Below, piece by piece: positions 12,600-20,719 of a DNA stretch of 64,000 nt (positions within the stretch are counted from its first letter, which is position 1; each line of letters begins with the position of its first letter). Source of the DNA: CAWIUB01 sp963839175 (GTDB lineage: Bacteria > Actinomycetota > Actinomycetes > Mycobacteriales > Jatrophihabitantaceae); contig CAWIUB010000008.1 in NCBI GenBank assembly GCA_963839175.1, positions 44,419 to 108,418 of the forward strand. The letters are read 5' to 3'. Both the position numbers and the translations under genes were made by a program. The notes beneath the pieces were generated by a model, which ran no database searches, was not told where the DNA came from, and worked only from the letters and a program-made list of their open reading frames with translations.

Positions 12600-12645
12600 G
12601 ATCTGGTGTCCTTTCGGCTCGGGTTGATCCTGACAGTGCGGCTGC

Positions 12646-14841
12646 TCAGTGCGCGAAGCGGACGGGGGGCAGGATCCGGTCCAGCCAGCGAGGGGTGTGC
12701 CAGGCGCCGTGGCCGGTCAGCCGGAGCACGACCGGCAGCACGATCAGCCGGATGCACAGCGCGTCCAGGAAGACCGCGACGGCCAGGATGATGCCCATCT
12801 CCTTCGGGGCGAGCGGTCCGGACAGGGCGAAGGTCAGGAACACCGCGACCATGACGCCGGCGGCTGCGACGACGACGCGTCCCGACGTGCGCAGCGCCAT
12901 GCGCATGGCGTGCTGGGGGTCGCCGGTGGCGTCGTAGTGCTCACGGGCGGCGGACAGCAGGAACAGCGTGTAGTCCATGGCGACTCCGCAGAGCATGGCG
13001 CCGAAGAACAGCGGTGCCCACGCGTCGACGAAGCCCTGCGGGTGGAAGCCGAGCAAGCTCGCGCCGTGACCGTCCTGGAAGATCAGCTTGGCGACGCCGA
13101 ACGCCGCCGCGATCGAGGCCAGGTTGGTCACCACGCCGACGAACGCGACCAGTGGGCTGCCCAGGGCCAGGAGGAGCAGCAGAAAGCCCAACCCGATGAG
13201 CAGTCCGAAGACCAACGGAGTGCGTGTGGACAGTGCCTTCTCCAGGTCGTGGTTCTCGGCCGCGGCGCCGCCGATCAGGCTGCCGGCCGGTAGGTCGCGG
13301 CGCAGCCGGTCGATGGTCGAGCCCGTTGCGGGCGCGGACGGGTCCGTCGTGGGGACCGCGAGCGTCATCGTCCAGCCGTGGCTCGCGCCGGCGGGCATGG
13401 TTGCGGCGACCCCGCGATCGGCAGCCAGGACTGCGCCCGTACGGGCCTGGTCCGCCGAGGGCGTGAGCACGGATAGCGTGCCGGGCGCCCCCGGGCCGAA
13501 CGCGGAGGCCACCTGGGTATAGCCGGCGCGGGCACTCTGGTCTGCGGGGATGATGCCGATGCTGGGCATACCGGTTCGCAAACCGGTGACCGGCCAGGCC
13601 AGCAGGGCCAGCACGACCACGACCAGCCCACCGGCCACCCATGGCCGGCGGTGCAGCACCGCTCCCCAGTGGTGCATGACGCGTTCCAAACCGCGCACGG
13701 CATCCGGGACGTGGTGGGCTCGCTGGGGGCGGGGCAGCCGCACGCGGCCGGCGTCGATGCGGCGGCCCAGCCGGCCCAGCACCGCCGGAAGCACGGTGAG
13801 CGTCGCGGCGAGGACCGCGACGACCGAGAGCATGATGCCCAGCGCCATGCTGCGGAATGCCGGGCTTGGCACCAGCAGCACGGTCGACAGCGCGATCAGC
13901 ACGGTGACGCCGCTGAACGCAACCGCCTTACCTGCGGTACCCATCGTCTCGGCGACCGCGTCGATCGAGGCCTGGCGCCGATCGGGTTGATCGCGACGGC
14001 GGTGCAACGCCGCCCGGAAACGCACCACGATGAACAGCGCGTAGTCGATACCGAGCGCGAGGGCGAACATCAGCGCGAAGTTCAGCGCCCAGATGCTCAC
14101 CGGGGCGATATGCGTGGACAGCACCAGCGCACCGGCGGCGCTGAGCAGCCCGACCAGCGTCAGCATGAGTGGCAGGCCGGCGGCGACCAGGCTGCCGAAC
14201 GCGATCACCAGCACGGCCATCGTGACCGGCCAGGACAGCACCTCGGAGCGGATCATCGCTGCGTGGTTGACCTTGTTGAAGTCTGACCACAGGGCGCTGT
14301 CGCCGGTCAGGTCGACCGTGATGCTCTCGGTGGCCAGCCGCGAGATGGGCCCGGTCAGGTGGTCGGCGGCGCGGACCATCTCGTTCGCGTCGGCCTTGGC
14401 GCCGGCCTGGATGATCGCGGTCTGCCCGTCGCGGGACAGGCTCGCGCCCGGCTGGGGCTGGACGACCGTGCTCACCCGAGCATCCGCCTGCAGCAACGCG
14501 GTTGCGCGGGAAAGCACCTGCTGCGCGGCCGGATCTGCCGCAATGGGGCCGCTGCTGTCGTGTACAACGACCTGCAGGGCCGTCGACCCCAGCCCGGCGA
14601 AGTCCTTGGCAATCACCTCGCGCGCCTTGACCGACGAGCTGCCGCTGTCCTGCCAGCCGGCTCCGGACAGGGCGGACTCGACCTGAGGAGCGAACGCACC
14701 GAACCCGGCCAGCACCGCCAGCCAGCCGAGCAGGACGATCCGCAAATGGGTAACCGTCCACGCCCCGAGCCGGGCCAGCCAACCGGGTTCGACCTGGCTG
14801 ATCTCGACGAGCTGGTCAGGTCGCGTCGCGGTCGTGGTCAC
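12646..14841 (-). CDS. MMPL-family RND transporter
   Basis: 731 residues: a cytoplasmic N-terminus, TM1 (about 32-52), a large extracellular loop, a block of TM segments (about 180-360), a second extracellular loop and a second block (about 540-710). This is the two-fold repeated RND plan of MMPL proteins. The motif GIDYALFIVVRFR and its mirror GVAMDYTLFLLSAAREHY, the proton-relay segments of TM4 and TM10, are both present. Family members export lipids, siderophores or drugs using the proton gradient; the substrate is unknown. It follows the CstR-like gene on the same strand. The upstream gap contains an AGGGTAT half-site resembling the CstR operators, so sulfide control is possible. Confidence 0.85.
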   Translation of the reverse strand: MTTTATRPDQLVEISQVEPGWLARLGAWTVTHLRIVLLGWLAVLAGFGAFAPQVESALSGAGWQDSGSSSVKAREVIAKDFAGLGSTALQVVVHDSSGPIAADPAAQQVLSRATALLQADARVSTVVQPQPGASLSRDGQTAIIQAGAKADANEMVRAADHLTGPISRLATESITVDLTGDSALWSDFNKVNHAAMIRSEVLSWPVTMAVLVIAFGSLVAAGLPLMLTLVGLLSAAGALVLSTHIAPVSIWALNFALMFALALGIDYALFIVVRFRAALHRRRDQPDRRQASIDAVAETMGTAGKAVAFSGVTVLIALSTVLLVPSPAFRSMALGIMLSVVAVLAATLTVLPAVLGRLGRRIDAGRVRLPRPQRAHHVPDAVRGLERVMHHWGAVLHRRPWVAGGLVVVVLALLAWPVTGLRTGMPSIGIIPADQSARAGYTQVASAFGPGAPGTLSVLTPSADQARTGAVLAADRGVAATMPAGASHGWTMTLAVPTTDPSAPATGSTIDRLRRDLPAGSLIGGAAAENHDLEKALSTRTPLVFGLLIGLGFLLLLLALGSPLVAFVGVVTNLASIAAAFGVAKLIFQDGHGASLLGFHPQGFVDAWAPLFFGAMLCGVAMDYTLFLLSAAREHYDATGDPQHAMRMALRTSGRVVVAAAGVMVAVFLTFALSGPLAPKEMGIILAVAVFLDALCIRLIVLPVVLRLTGHGAWHTPRWLDRILPPVRFAH

Positions 14842-14913
14842 CTTGCTCCTTTAGGGTGCGGGGTAGGGTATGTGTGAAGCCGGGCTCTGTTGCGGCGCTT
14901 CTGGTCACGTTCG

Positions 14914-15183
14914 TCAGGCCAGGCTGAGGAAGAGTTTCTCCATTTCGTCGCTGGTCATCGGCTCGGCCTCGCCGTTGGCGGTCGCCGTCAAGCATTGCCG
15001 CAGGCCGGAGGAGAGCAGCCGGAACCCGGCGCGGTCCAAGGCCCGGCTGGCGGCCGCGAGTTGCGTAACGATGTCGGAGCACTCGCGGCCCTCCTCGATC
15101 ATCTTGATGATGCCGCCGACCTGCCCCTCAATCCGTCGCAGCCGACGCAGGACGTCGCCGGCTGCGGTCGCCTCTAGTTGCAT
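14914..15183 (-). CDS. cstR: CsoR/CstR-family (DUF156) repressor, persulfide-sensor type
   Basis: 89 residues, all-helical DUF156 fold (DVLRRLRRIEGQVGGIIKMIEE at residues 10-31). Cys35 and Cys64 are 29 residues apart, as in both CsoR and CstR, but the copper-ligand His expected four residues before the second Cys is Gly60. Loss of that His with retention of the two Cys is the mark of CstR, which senses persulfides or polysulfides. The adjacent sulfide:quinone oxidoreductase supports this. A perfect operator palindrome lies 17 nt before its start. The cstR name is inferred from the Cys pattern and neighbours. Confidence 0.8.
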   Translation of the reverse strand: MQLEATAAGDVLRRLRRIEGQVGGIIKMIEEGRECSDIVTQLAAASRALDRAGFRLLSSGLRQCLTATANGEAEPMTSDEMEKLFLSLA

Positions 15184-15199
15184 GAGATCACCCTACCAG

Positions 15200-15215
15200 A
15201 TACCCCAGGGGGTAT
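15200..15215. promoter_or_regulatory. CsoR/CstR-type operator in front of the repressor gene
   Basis: ATACCCC-AG-GGGGTAT is a perfect 7-bp inverted repeat, the classic G-tract operator of DUF156 repressors. It sits between the sulfide:quinone oxidoreductase stop (15230) and the repressor start (15183), so it would give an autoregulated internal promoter. Confidence 0.75.
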
Positions 15216-15229
15216 GAGCCACCTGCTGG

Positions 15230-16432
15230 TCATGGCAGCCGCACGTACCCGTTGCGGGACTTCCAGAGGAAGTACTTCTCGAAGCCCAGCTTCATCAGGT
15301 GGGCCTGCGGGCCCGGGATCAGCAGGCCGTGCTTGCGCGGCGGGAGCATCTTGTCGGCGAGGATGATCACGCCGTTGTTGCCGGCATCCATCACGCACAC
15401 CGCCGGGATGTCGGCGAACTGCTTGGTGTGCTCGGCTACCTCGCCGCGGATCTGCGCGGCGATGTTCTTGGCCGCGGTGTGCGCCTGCACCTCGGTGGGG
15501 TAGCCGGTCTTCGGTATCCCGACCGGGACGGCGGTCTGCCACGGCACCTCGACCGCAGCGGCGATGCCGACGGCGTAGACGTCGTCGTACTTCTCGCTCT
15601 GGTAAGTCTCGCGGACCTTCACGTAGCCCTTCTCGTCGGCGAGGGAGCTGACCTTGCGCACGACCTCTTGGCCGATGAACGGCGGCACGACCATCGCGTA
15701 AGAGAACGGGATCTCGGTGCCGCCGGACAGCACAAGCGCGTCGGTGGCGACGTGGTCGATCGCGACGCCGATGTGCGGCTGGATGTGCTCCTTCTTCAGG
15801 AACATGCCGAGCAGCGACTCGCCGTGTGGCAGCCCGCCGATGCCGAAGTGCCCGAGGAACGGCTCGGCGGTGACGTAGCTGAGCTTGACCTGTTTCTTCA
15901 GGCCGGCCTTGCGCAGCCGGTAGGACATGTTGAACAGGAACTCGTAGGCGGCGCCGAAACATCCGGCCCCCTGCGAGGCCGCGATCACGACGTCGCCGGG
16001 TTTGTCGAGGAATCGCCGCCACTGCTCGCCCGCGCGGATCGCGTCGGGCAGGGTGGTGATGGTGACCGCGTTGTCGGTCATGCCGGGAACCGCGTCCATC
16101 TTGTTGCGGTACCCGGTGGCGATGACGAGGTAGTCGTAGCTGTGCCAGGTGTCCTCGCCAGTACGTACCCGTTTGCCCTCCGGGTCGATCTCGGTCGCCT
16201 CGGCGTGCAGGAACGCGATCCCGTGCTCCTCGAACGTGGGAGCCACCGGGAAGGTGATGTCCTCCGGGCTGCGCTTGCCGAACGGCAGCCAGATCAGGCT
16301 CGGATTGAACACGAACCGATCTCCGGGCGAGATCACTTGCACGTCCACGTCGCCGTGCAGTTCATGCTTGACCGCCAGCGCGGCGGTCAGACCGCCGAAG
16401 TTCGACCCCAGAACCAGCACCTTCTTGCGCAT
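15230..16432 (-). CDS. sqr: Sulfide:quinone oxidoreductase-type flavoprotein
   Basis: 400 residues. The N-terminal FAD motif is VLVLGSNFGGLTAAL; YLVIATGYRN is the second FAD contact, and DVYAVGIAAAVEVPW is a C-terminal FAD-binding segment. Cys158 (AASQGAGCFGAAYEF) and Cys346 (AVCVMDAGN) match the pair of redox cysteines of SQR enzymes, which oxidise sulfide to polysulfide or persulfide and pass electrons to quinone at the membrane face. The C-terminal amphipathic stretch (HLMKLGFEKYFLWKSRNG) fits membrane association. It is flanked by a CstR-like repressor and operators on both sides, so it is probably derepressed by persulfide. It was named by motifs and context. Confidence 0.85.
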   Translation of the reverse strand: MRKKVLVLGSNFGGLTAALAVKHELHGDVDVQVISPGDRFVFNPSLIWLPFGKRSPEDITFPVAPTFEEHGIAFLHAEATEIDPEGKRVRTGEDTWHSYDYLVIATGYRNKMDAVPGMTDNAVTITTLPDAIRAGEQWRRFLDKPGDVVIAASQGAGCFGAAYEFLFNMSYRLRKAGLKKQVKLSYVTAEPFLGHFGIGGLPHGESLLGMFLKKEHIQPHIGVAIDHVATDALVLSGGTEIPFSYAMVVPPFIGQEVVRKVSSLADEKGYVKVRETYQSEKYDDVYAVGIAAAVEVPWQTAVPVGIPKTGYPTEVQAHTAAKNIAAQIRGEVAEHTKQFADIPAVCVMDAGNNGVIILADKMLPPRKHGLLIPGPQAHLMKLGFEKYFLWKSRNGYVRLP

Positions 16433-16451
16433 CGCGCACCGCCTCTCGCAG

Positions 16452-16490
16452 ATACCCCTGAGGGCATTGCATATTAGGGCATGAGGGTAT
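16452..16490. promoter_or_regulatory. Imperfect CstR-type operator upstream of sqr
   Basis: ATACCCC-TG-AGGGCAT (16452-16467) resembles the perfect palindrome at 15200 with two changes in the right arm, and another half-site AGGGTAT lies at 16484-16490. It is 19 bp upstream of the sqr start, where a repressor would block the promoter. Confidence 0.6.
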
Positions 16491-16584
16491 GGACCAACGT
16501 CCCGCGAGGCTCAGTCCATTTGGGCGTGTTTGGAAAGGTCGGCGATCTTGATACTCCCTGATCGGTCGTGGCCACACATAGGTA

Positions 16585-17460
16585 TCAAGATCTGCTCGCT
16601 CCCCCGACCAGCTGTTCGCTGATCTGCCACAGCCGGGCTGCCGCGGCCGCATCGTACGAGCGCTTCGCGGACGTCCTCGGTTTGCGGTTGGCGAAGTACT
16701 GGCCGGAGACACCGTGCACGCCGGGCGAGCAGGCCAGGTAGATCGAGGTCGCCGCGCCGTCCTCAGGACTCTTCATGAATGGCCGGGCCAACGGGTTGAG
16801 GATCTTGTAGAAGCGTGCCGGGTCTTCGGCGCCGAACGCGGTGCGCACCACGCCGGGGTGCAGTACCGTGGCGGTGACGCCGGTGCCTTCGAGACGACGG
16901 GCCAACTCATAGGTGAACATGACGTTGGCCAGCTTCGACTGGTTGTAGGCACGCTGGCCGGAGTAGTTGTGCTCGCCCTGCAGGTCGTCGAAGTCGATCG
17001 TGCCCATGGCCTGGGCGCCGGAGGAGACCGTGACCACCCGAGCCGGGGCGCTGTGCTCGAGTCGGTCCAGCAGCAGGTTGGTCAGCAAGAACGCCGCGAG
17101 GTGGTTGACGGCGAAGGTGTGCTCCAGGCCGTCGGCCGTGACGTGCCGGTTGGCCCAGAACCCGCCCACGTTGTTGACCAGCACGTCCAGGCGCGGATAG
17201 CTGGCGAGGACCTCACTCGCCAGGCGGCGTACCTCGGCCTGGCTGGACAGGTCCGCCGTGAACACATCGACGACTTGGTCCTCCGCCGCTGCGCGGACGT
17301 CGTTGGCCGCGGCCTCAGCTCGGCGGCGGTCGCGGCCAACGATGCCCACTCGGGCGCCCAGGGCGGACAGCCCGACAGCGGTGGCCTTACCGATGCCGCC
17401 GGTTCCCCCGGTGACCAGGACCGTCTTCCCGGTCATGAGGTCGTTGGCGTGGTCAGCCAT
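16585..17460 (-). CDS. Short-chain dehydrogenase/reductase (SDR)
   Basis: About 291 residues. The Rossmann motif is VTGGTGGIGKA; NNVGG matches the NNAG position, and the catalytic Ser lies in VTVSSGAQ with Tyr/Lys in YNQSK. The domain order fits the atypical retinol-dehydrogenase-like SDRs (PGVVRTAFG after the active site). The substrate is unknown. I chose the ATG at 17460 because GGAG (17466-17469) precedes it; a start at 17472 would contain that site. It lies 30 bp behind the F420-reductase-like gene and probably shares its TetR-controlled promoter. Confidence 0.8.
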   Translation of the reverse strand: MADHANDLMTGKTVLVTGGTGGIGKATAVGLSALGARVGIVGRDRRRAEAAANDVRAAAEDQVVDVFTADLSSQAEVRRLASEVLASYPRLDVLVNNVGGFWANRHVTADGLEHTFAVNHLAAFLLTNLLLDRLEHSAPARVVTVSSGAQAMGTIDFDDLQGEHNYSGQRAYNQSKLANVMFTYELARRLEGTGVTATVLHPGVVRTAFGAEDPARFYKILNPLARPFMKSPEDGAATSIYLACSPGVHGVSGQYFANRKPRTSAKRSYDAAAAARLWQISEQLVGGASRS

Positions 17461-17490
17461 CGCTGACTCCATCGCGCGGATCGGCGCTGG

Positions 17491-18171
17491 TCAGCGCACG
17501 ATCTTGAAGTTGAACATCGGTGTATTCAGAGCACCCATCAACCGCAGCCAGATCGGCACGATCATTTCGCTGCCCCGTGCAGTGGAAATGTCGCCCAGGT
17601 CGATCACGTCGCTGTGGCCGAAGCTCTCCAGCAGCGCGACCACGTCCTGCTTCGCTTCCGGGTCGTTGCCGGAGACGAACACGCTGTGCTCGCCATCGGC
17701 CAGCGCCTTCGGGTTGACCATCAGCGCCGCGGTCAGGGTGTTTAGCGTCTTGACCACGCGGGCGTCCGGGAATGCGGCCTGGATCTGCTCGCCGAGGCTG
17801 TCGGTGTCCTTGACGAGCAGCGTGGGCGGCATACCCCGAGAGAAGTCCAACGGGTTGGCGATGTCCAACAGCACCTTGCCCGACAGGTTCTCTGCACCGG
17901 CTGCGGTCAGCACGCCGATGGACACGCCGCCCGAGGTGGCATTGACGATCAGCTCGGCGTCAGCGGCGGCGTCGGCGAAGGTCGCCAGCTTGACGTCGGT
18001 GTGCTCGGCAGCCCACGCCGAATAGGGCGGGTTGCCCATGGCGTCGAGGGCGGTGCGGCTCAACGTGTCGGACACGTCGCGCGTGCCGACGGTCACGTCA
18101 TGGCCCAGCTCGGCGAGCCGGCCGGCGAGAGCCTGGCCAACCATCCCGGTACCGAGTACGGCGATCTTCAT
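17491..18171 (-). CDS. NADPH-dependent F420 reductase-like / NAD(P)-binding protein
   Basis: 226 residues. The N-terminal dinucleotide motif is KIAVLGTGMVGQALAGRL; VTVGTRD follows the second strand. The body (LIVNATSGG, VLLDIANPLDFS, RVVKTLNTLTAALM) matches the NADPH-dependent F420 reductase family, where such proteins move hydride between F420 and NADP or act on small carbonyls. Whether it binds F420 cannot be told. The start at 18171 has TAGGAG 9 nt upstream. It is divergent from the TetR gene, and the shared 180 bp contains two operators. Confidence 0.75.
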   Translation of the reverse strand: MKIAVLGTGMVGQALAGRLAELGHDVTVGTRDVSDTLSRTALDAMGNPPYSAWAAEHTDVKLATFADAAADAELIVNATSGGVSIGVLTAAGAENLSGKVLLDIANPLDFSRGMPPTLLVKDTDSLGEQIQAAFPDARVVKTLNTLTAALMVNPKALADGEHSVFVSGNDPEAKQDVVALLESFGHSDVIDLGDISTARGSEMIVPIWLRLMGALNTPMFNFKIVR

Positions 18172-18221
18172 CGTGATTGCTCCTAGCATCTGTGGGATCC
18201 TGTCGAGGCGGACAGAGTATC

Positions 18222-18303
18222 AGACAGGTCTGTCTACCTTCAATGGCCATGTATTTCGGTCGCCTATCTCTCCTGTCAGGCCGTTGGATAGACAGATGTG
18301 TCT
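18222..18303. promoter_or_regulatory. Pair of TetR-type operators in the divergent promoter region
   Basis: AGACAGGTCTGTCT (18222-18235, a perfect 6-bp inverted repeat) and AGACAGATGTGTCT (18290-18303) share AGACAG-N3-TGTCT and are 68 bp apart. One lies near each start in the gap between the reductase gene (minus) and the TetR gene (plus), so the repressor probably controls both itself and the reductase/SDR pair. Confidence 0.7.
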
Positions 18304-18350
18304 GTATGATGTTGCCGAGACGACCCACCCCCATCCGAGGTGAAGCGACC

Positions 18351-18929
18351 ATGCGCCCGACAGGCAGCACCCCGGCGCGCCAGCGCATCCTGGACGCCGC
18401 GTTCCGGCTGTTCTATGCCCACGGCCCCCGCGGCGTGGGGGTGGACACCGTGATCGCCGAGTCCGGGGTCGCGAAGGCCACCCTGTACCGGCACTTCCCG
18501 CGCAAGGACGACCTGGTGCTGGCGTACCTGGACACGGTCGACCAGGCCTGGTTCGGGCAGCTGCGCACCGCCGCCCGAGCCGCCGGCGACGATCCCAGTG
18601 AGCAGCTCGTCGGGATGTTCGATGCGCTGCGCACGGCCTGCCGGCGCGAGGGCTACCACGGGTGCGCGTTCATCAACGCTGCCGCCGAGTCCGCGTCCGG
18701 TAGCGACGTGCACGCTCGCACCGTCGAGCACAAGAGCGTCGTACGCGCCTGGGTCACCGACCTGGCCCGTCGCGCAGGCGCCACACATCCGGACCAGCTC
18801 GGCCGCCAGCTGACCCTCCTCCTCGACGGCGGCCTGGCCGGCGGCGTGCTCGACGCGGACCCAGCTACGCCCGAGGCAGCCAAGGCCGCAGCCCGGATCC
18901 TGGTCGACGCGGCCCGGGTTAGGCGCTGA
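18351..18929 (+). CDS. TetR/AcrR-family repressor
   Basis: 192 residues. The N-terminal TetR helix-turn-helix runs RQRILDAAFRLFYAHGPRGV to AKATLYRHFPRKDDLV (about residues 10-60). The C-terminal ligand domain contains CRREGYHGCAFINAAAE, typical of the TetR_C subgroup that controls oxidoreductases of electrophile or quinone stress. The ATG at 18351 has GAGGTGA about 9 nt upstream. Its last 11 bp overlap the multicopper oxidase gene, which converges on it. It probably represses the divergent reductase/SDR genes through the operators at 18222 and 18290. Confidence 0.85.
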   Translation: MRPTGSTPARQRILDAAFRLFYAHGPRGVGVDTVIAESGVAKATLYRHFPRKDDLVLAYLDTVDQAWFGQLRTAARAAGDDPSEQLVGMFDALRTACRREGYHGCAFINAAAESASGSDVHARTVEHKSVVRAWVTDLARRAGATHPDQLGRQLTLLLDGGLAGGVLDADPATPEAAKAAARILVDAARVRR

Positions 18930-20406
18930 CTTGCACGGTGCCCATCATGCCGGCGTCTTCGTGGTCGAGGATGTGGCAGTGGTACACGGATCGGCCTGGA
19001 TAGTCGGCGAAGTAGACCCGAATGCGCGTCCAGCCGTGGGCAGGCACAAGGACGACATCCTGCGGCACTGCGTCGGGGATTCCGCCGGCGCTGTCCTGCA
19101 GAATCTGGAACGGCCAGACATGCAGATGGAACGGGTGATCCATCGGGCTGACATTGGTGATCAGCCAGTCTTCGATGGTGCCCAGCCGCGGCGTCTGGTC
19201 GGTTCGGTTCGGATCGAAGGTTCGCCCGTCGATGGTGAACGCCATGCCACTGCCGCCGATGCCGCCCATGCCCCCCATTCCGGTACTGCCCGTAGCCATG
19301 GCGAAGGTGAGTTGCCGAGTTGCGGCGACCGGGCCGACGGGTATCGCTGGGGCCGGCGGCTCGGGTGAGACTGTGGCGGCTCCTCCGCCGCCGCCCGCGA
19401 CCGTCACGGTAGCGAGGGCAACCGACCGGGTGGTGGATGAGGCGCCGCCCATCCCCATGCCGCCGCTGCCCCGGTCGTAGGGGTCGGTGATCAGGCGGTG
19501 TTGGCCACCGGTGGCCGGGCGGACGAGGACGTCGCCTCGATTGCCGGGAGCCAGCACGAACCGATCAACGTCGCGCGGCGTGGGCAGCGTGGAGCCGTCG
19601 ACACTGAGGCGGGTGAGGCGATGATTCTCCAGTCGCAGCGACAGCACCCGCGAGGTGCAGGCGTTGATGAGGCGCCACCGCTGCGGCGAGCCGGCGGTGG
19701 CGATCAACGTCGGGGCGAGTTGGCCGTTGACCAGTACCCACCGGCCCTCTCGGCCTATCATCTTGGCCATGGCGCTGCTGTCCGCGACCCGGCCGGCCTC
19801 ATCGATGGTGGTGTCCGTGATCACCAGGATCCGCCCTTGCGCCGTCGACGTGGTGTGGTCGCCGTCGACAACGAGGGCCCCAGCGAGGCCGCCGAAGATC
19901 TGGTCGGCGACGTGGCCGTGATGGTGTGGGTGATACCACAGCGTGCCGGGCGGGTGGTCAGGCGGAATCCGGTACGCGTAGTCGAATGACGCGCCGGGCT
20001 CGACCGAGATGAACGGGTTGTCGCTGTTTCCGACGGGCGAGACGTGCAGGCCGTGAGCGTGCAGGTTGGTCGGCTGGTCGAGGTGATTGGTGAGGCGAAT
20101 GCGGAGCAGGTCACCGGGATGCACCCGCAACGTCGGGCCGGGCGACGATCCGTTGTAGCCGAAGGCGGATGTACGCCGCCCAGCCAGGCGCACGCCGGGC
20201 GCGGCGGTCAGGTGCACGGTCAGCAGTCCACCGCTGCTGGCCAGCGCGGCGGGCTCGACCAACGCCTCGCCGGTAGCCCCAGGCATGGCGGATCCGCTGC
20301 GGTCTCCCAGCCGAGCCAGCCAGCCGCCGGCACCAACCGCCACGCTGACCGTTCCGAGACCGGCCAGCTGCAGCGCCCGCCGGCGGCTGATCGGCCGACC
20401 GGTCAC
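18919..20406 (-). CDS. Exported multicopper oxidase
   Basis: 495 residues. The N-terminus (SRRRALQLAG, then a hydrophobic stretch) is a Tat-type leader. The copper ligands are present in order: HAHG (116-119), WYHPHHHGH (157-165), HPFHLHVWPF and YHCHILDHEDAGMM near the C-terminus. These give the type 1 and trinuclear type 2/3 centres of CueO/laccase-like enzymes, which oxidise Cu(I), phenols or metals outside the membrane. Two Gly/Met-rich insertions (GSGGMGMGGAS and TGMGGMGGIGGSGM) may bind copper, as the Met-rich loop of CueO does. The start overlaps the SHOCT gene stop by 4 bp (ATGA). Confidence 0.9.
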   Translation of the reverse strand: MTGRPISRRRALQLAGLGTVSVAVGAGGWLARLGDRSGSAMPGATGEALVEPAALASSGGLLTVHLTAAPGVRLAGRRTSAFGYNGSSPGPTLRVHPGDLLRIRLTNHLDQPTNLHAHGLHVSPVGNSDNPFISVEPGASFDYAYRIPPDHPPGTLWYHPHHHGHVADQIFGGLAGALVVDGDHTTSTAQGRILVITDTTIDEAGRVADSSAMAKMIGREGRWVLVNGQLAPTLIATAGSPQRWRLINACTSRVLSLRLENHRLTRLSVDGSTLPTPRDVDRFVLAPGNRGDVLVRPATGGQHRLITDPYDRGSGGMGMGGASSTTRSVALATVTVAGGGGGAATVSPEPPAPAIPVGPVAATRQLTFAMATGSTGMGGMGGIGGSGMAFTIDGRTFDPNRTDQTPRLGTIEDWLITNVSPMDHPFHLHVWPFQILQDSAGGIPDAVPQDVVLVPAHGWTRIRVYFADYPGRSVYHCHILDHEDAGMMGTVQVSA

Positions 20407-20627
20407 TGCAGCGTCTCGCGCCGCGTGCGGTATTCGTTCTCATCGATCTCCCCGCGGGCGTAACGCTCATCTAGGATTTGCCGCGCAGTGCTGTGCGCAT
20501 GGACGGAAGTGTCTGTTCGTGGTCCACCTGACCTGATGAGCCGCACCGCGACGTAGCCGAGCAGCAGCAGCCCGACCAGCACCAGAATCGGCCAGAGCCA
20601 CATCCAGCTCACGCCACCGTCCATCAT
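20403..20627 (-). CDS. Small membrane protein with C-terminal SHOCT domain
   Basis: 74 residues: one transmembrane helix (about 9-30, MWLWPILVLVGLLLLGYVAV) and a C-terminal SHOCT motif (ARQILDERYARGEIDENEYRTRR). It is the first gene of a two-gene unit with the multicopper oxidase (ATGA overlap). Small SHOCT proteins often accompany metal-stress genes; a role in anchoring or assembling the oxidase is a guess. It resembles the protein at 1842-2093 in plan and motif (ERFARGEIDEPEY versus ERYARGEIDENEY). Confidence 0.8.
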   Translation of the reverse strand: MMDGGVSWMWLWPILVLVGLLLLGYVAVRLIRSGGPRTDTSVHAHSTARQILDERYARGEIDENEYRTRRETLQ

Positions 20628-20719
20628 CAGGCATTATGCGCTGGCTACTTGTGCCTCACGGCCTTCAGCGCCCGCTCTCACCGGCGCGGTCGAACACGTC
20701 GCAGGAGTCCCAGGTGACC

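Noticed and set aside
12600..12626. GAGCCGAAAGGACA (minus strand) before the thioredoxin gene, considered as a DevR box
   Set aside because: Only about 8 of 14 positions fit, and the AAAGGA core is simply the ribosome site of the thioredoxin gene.
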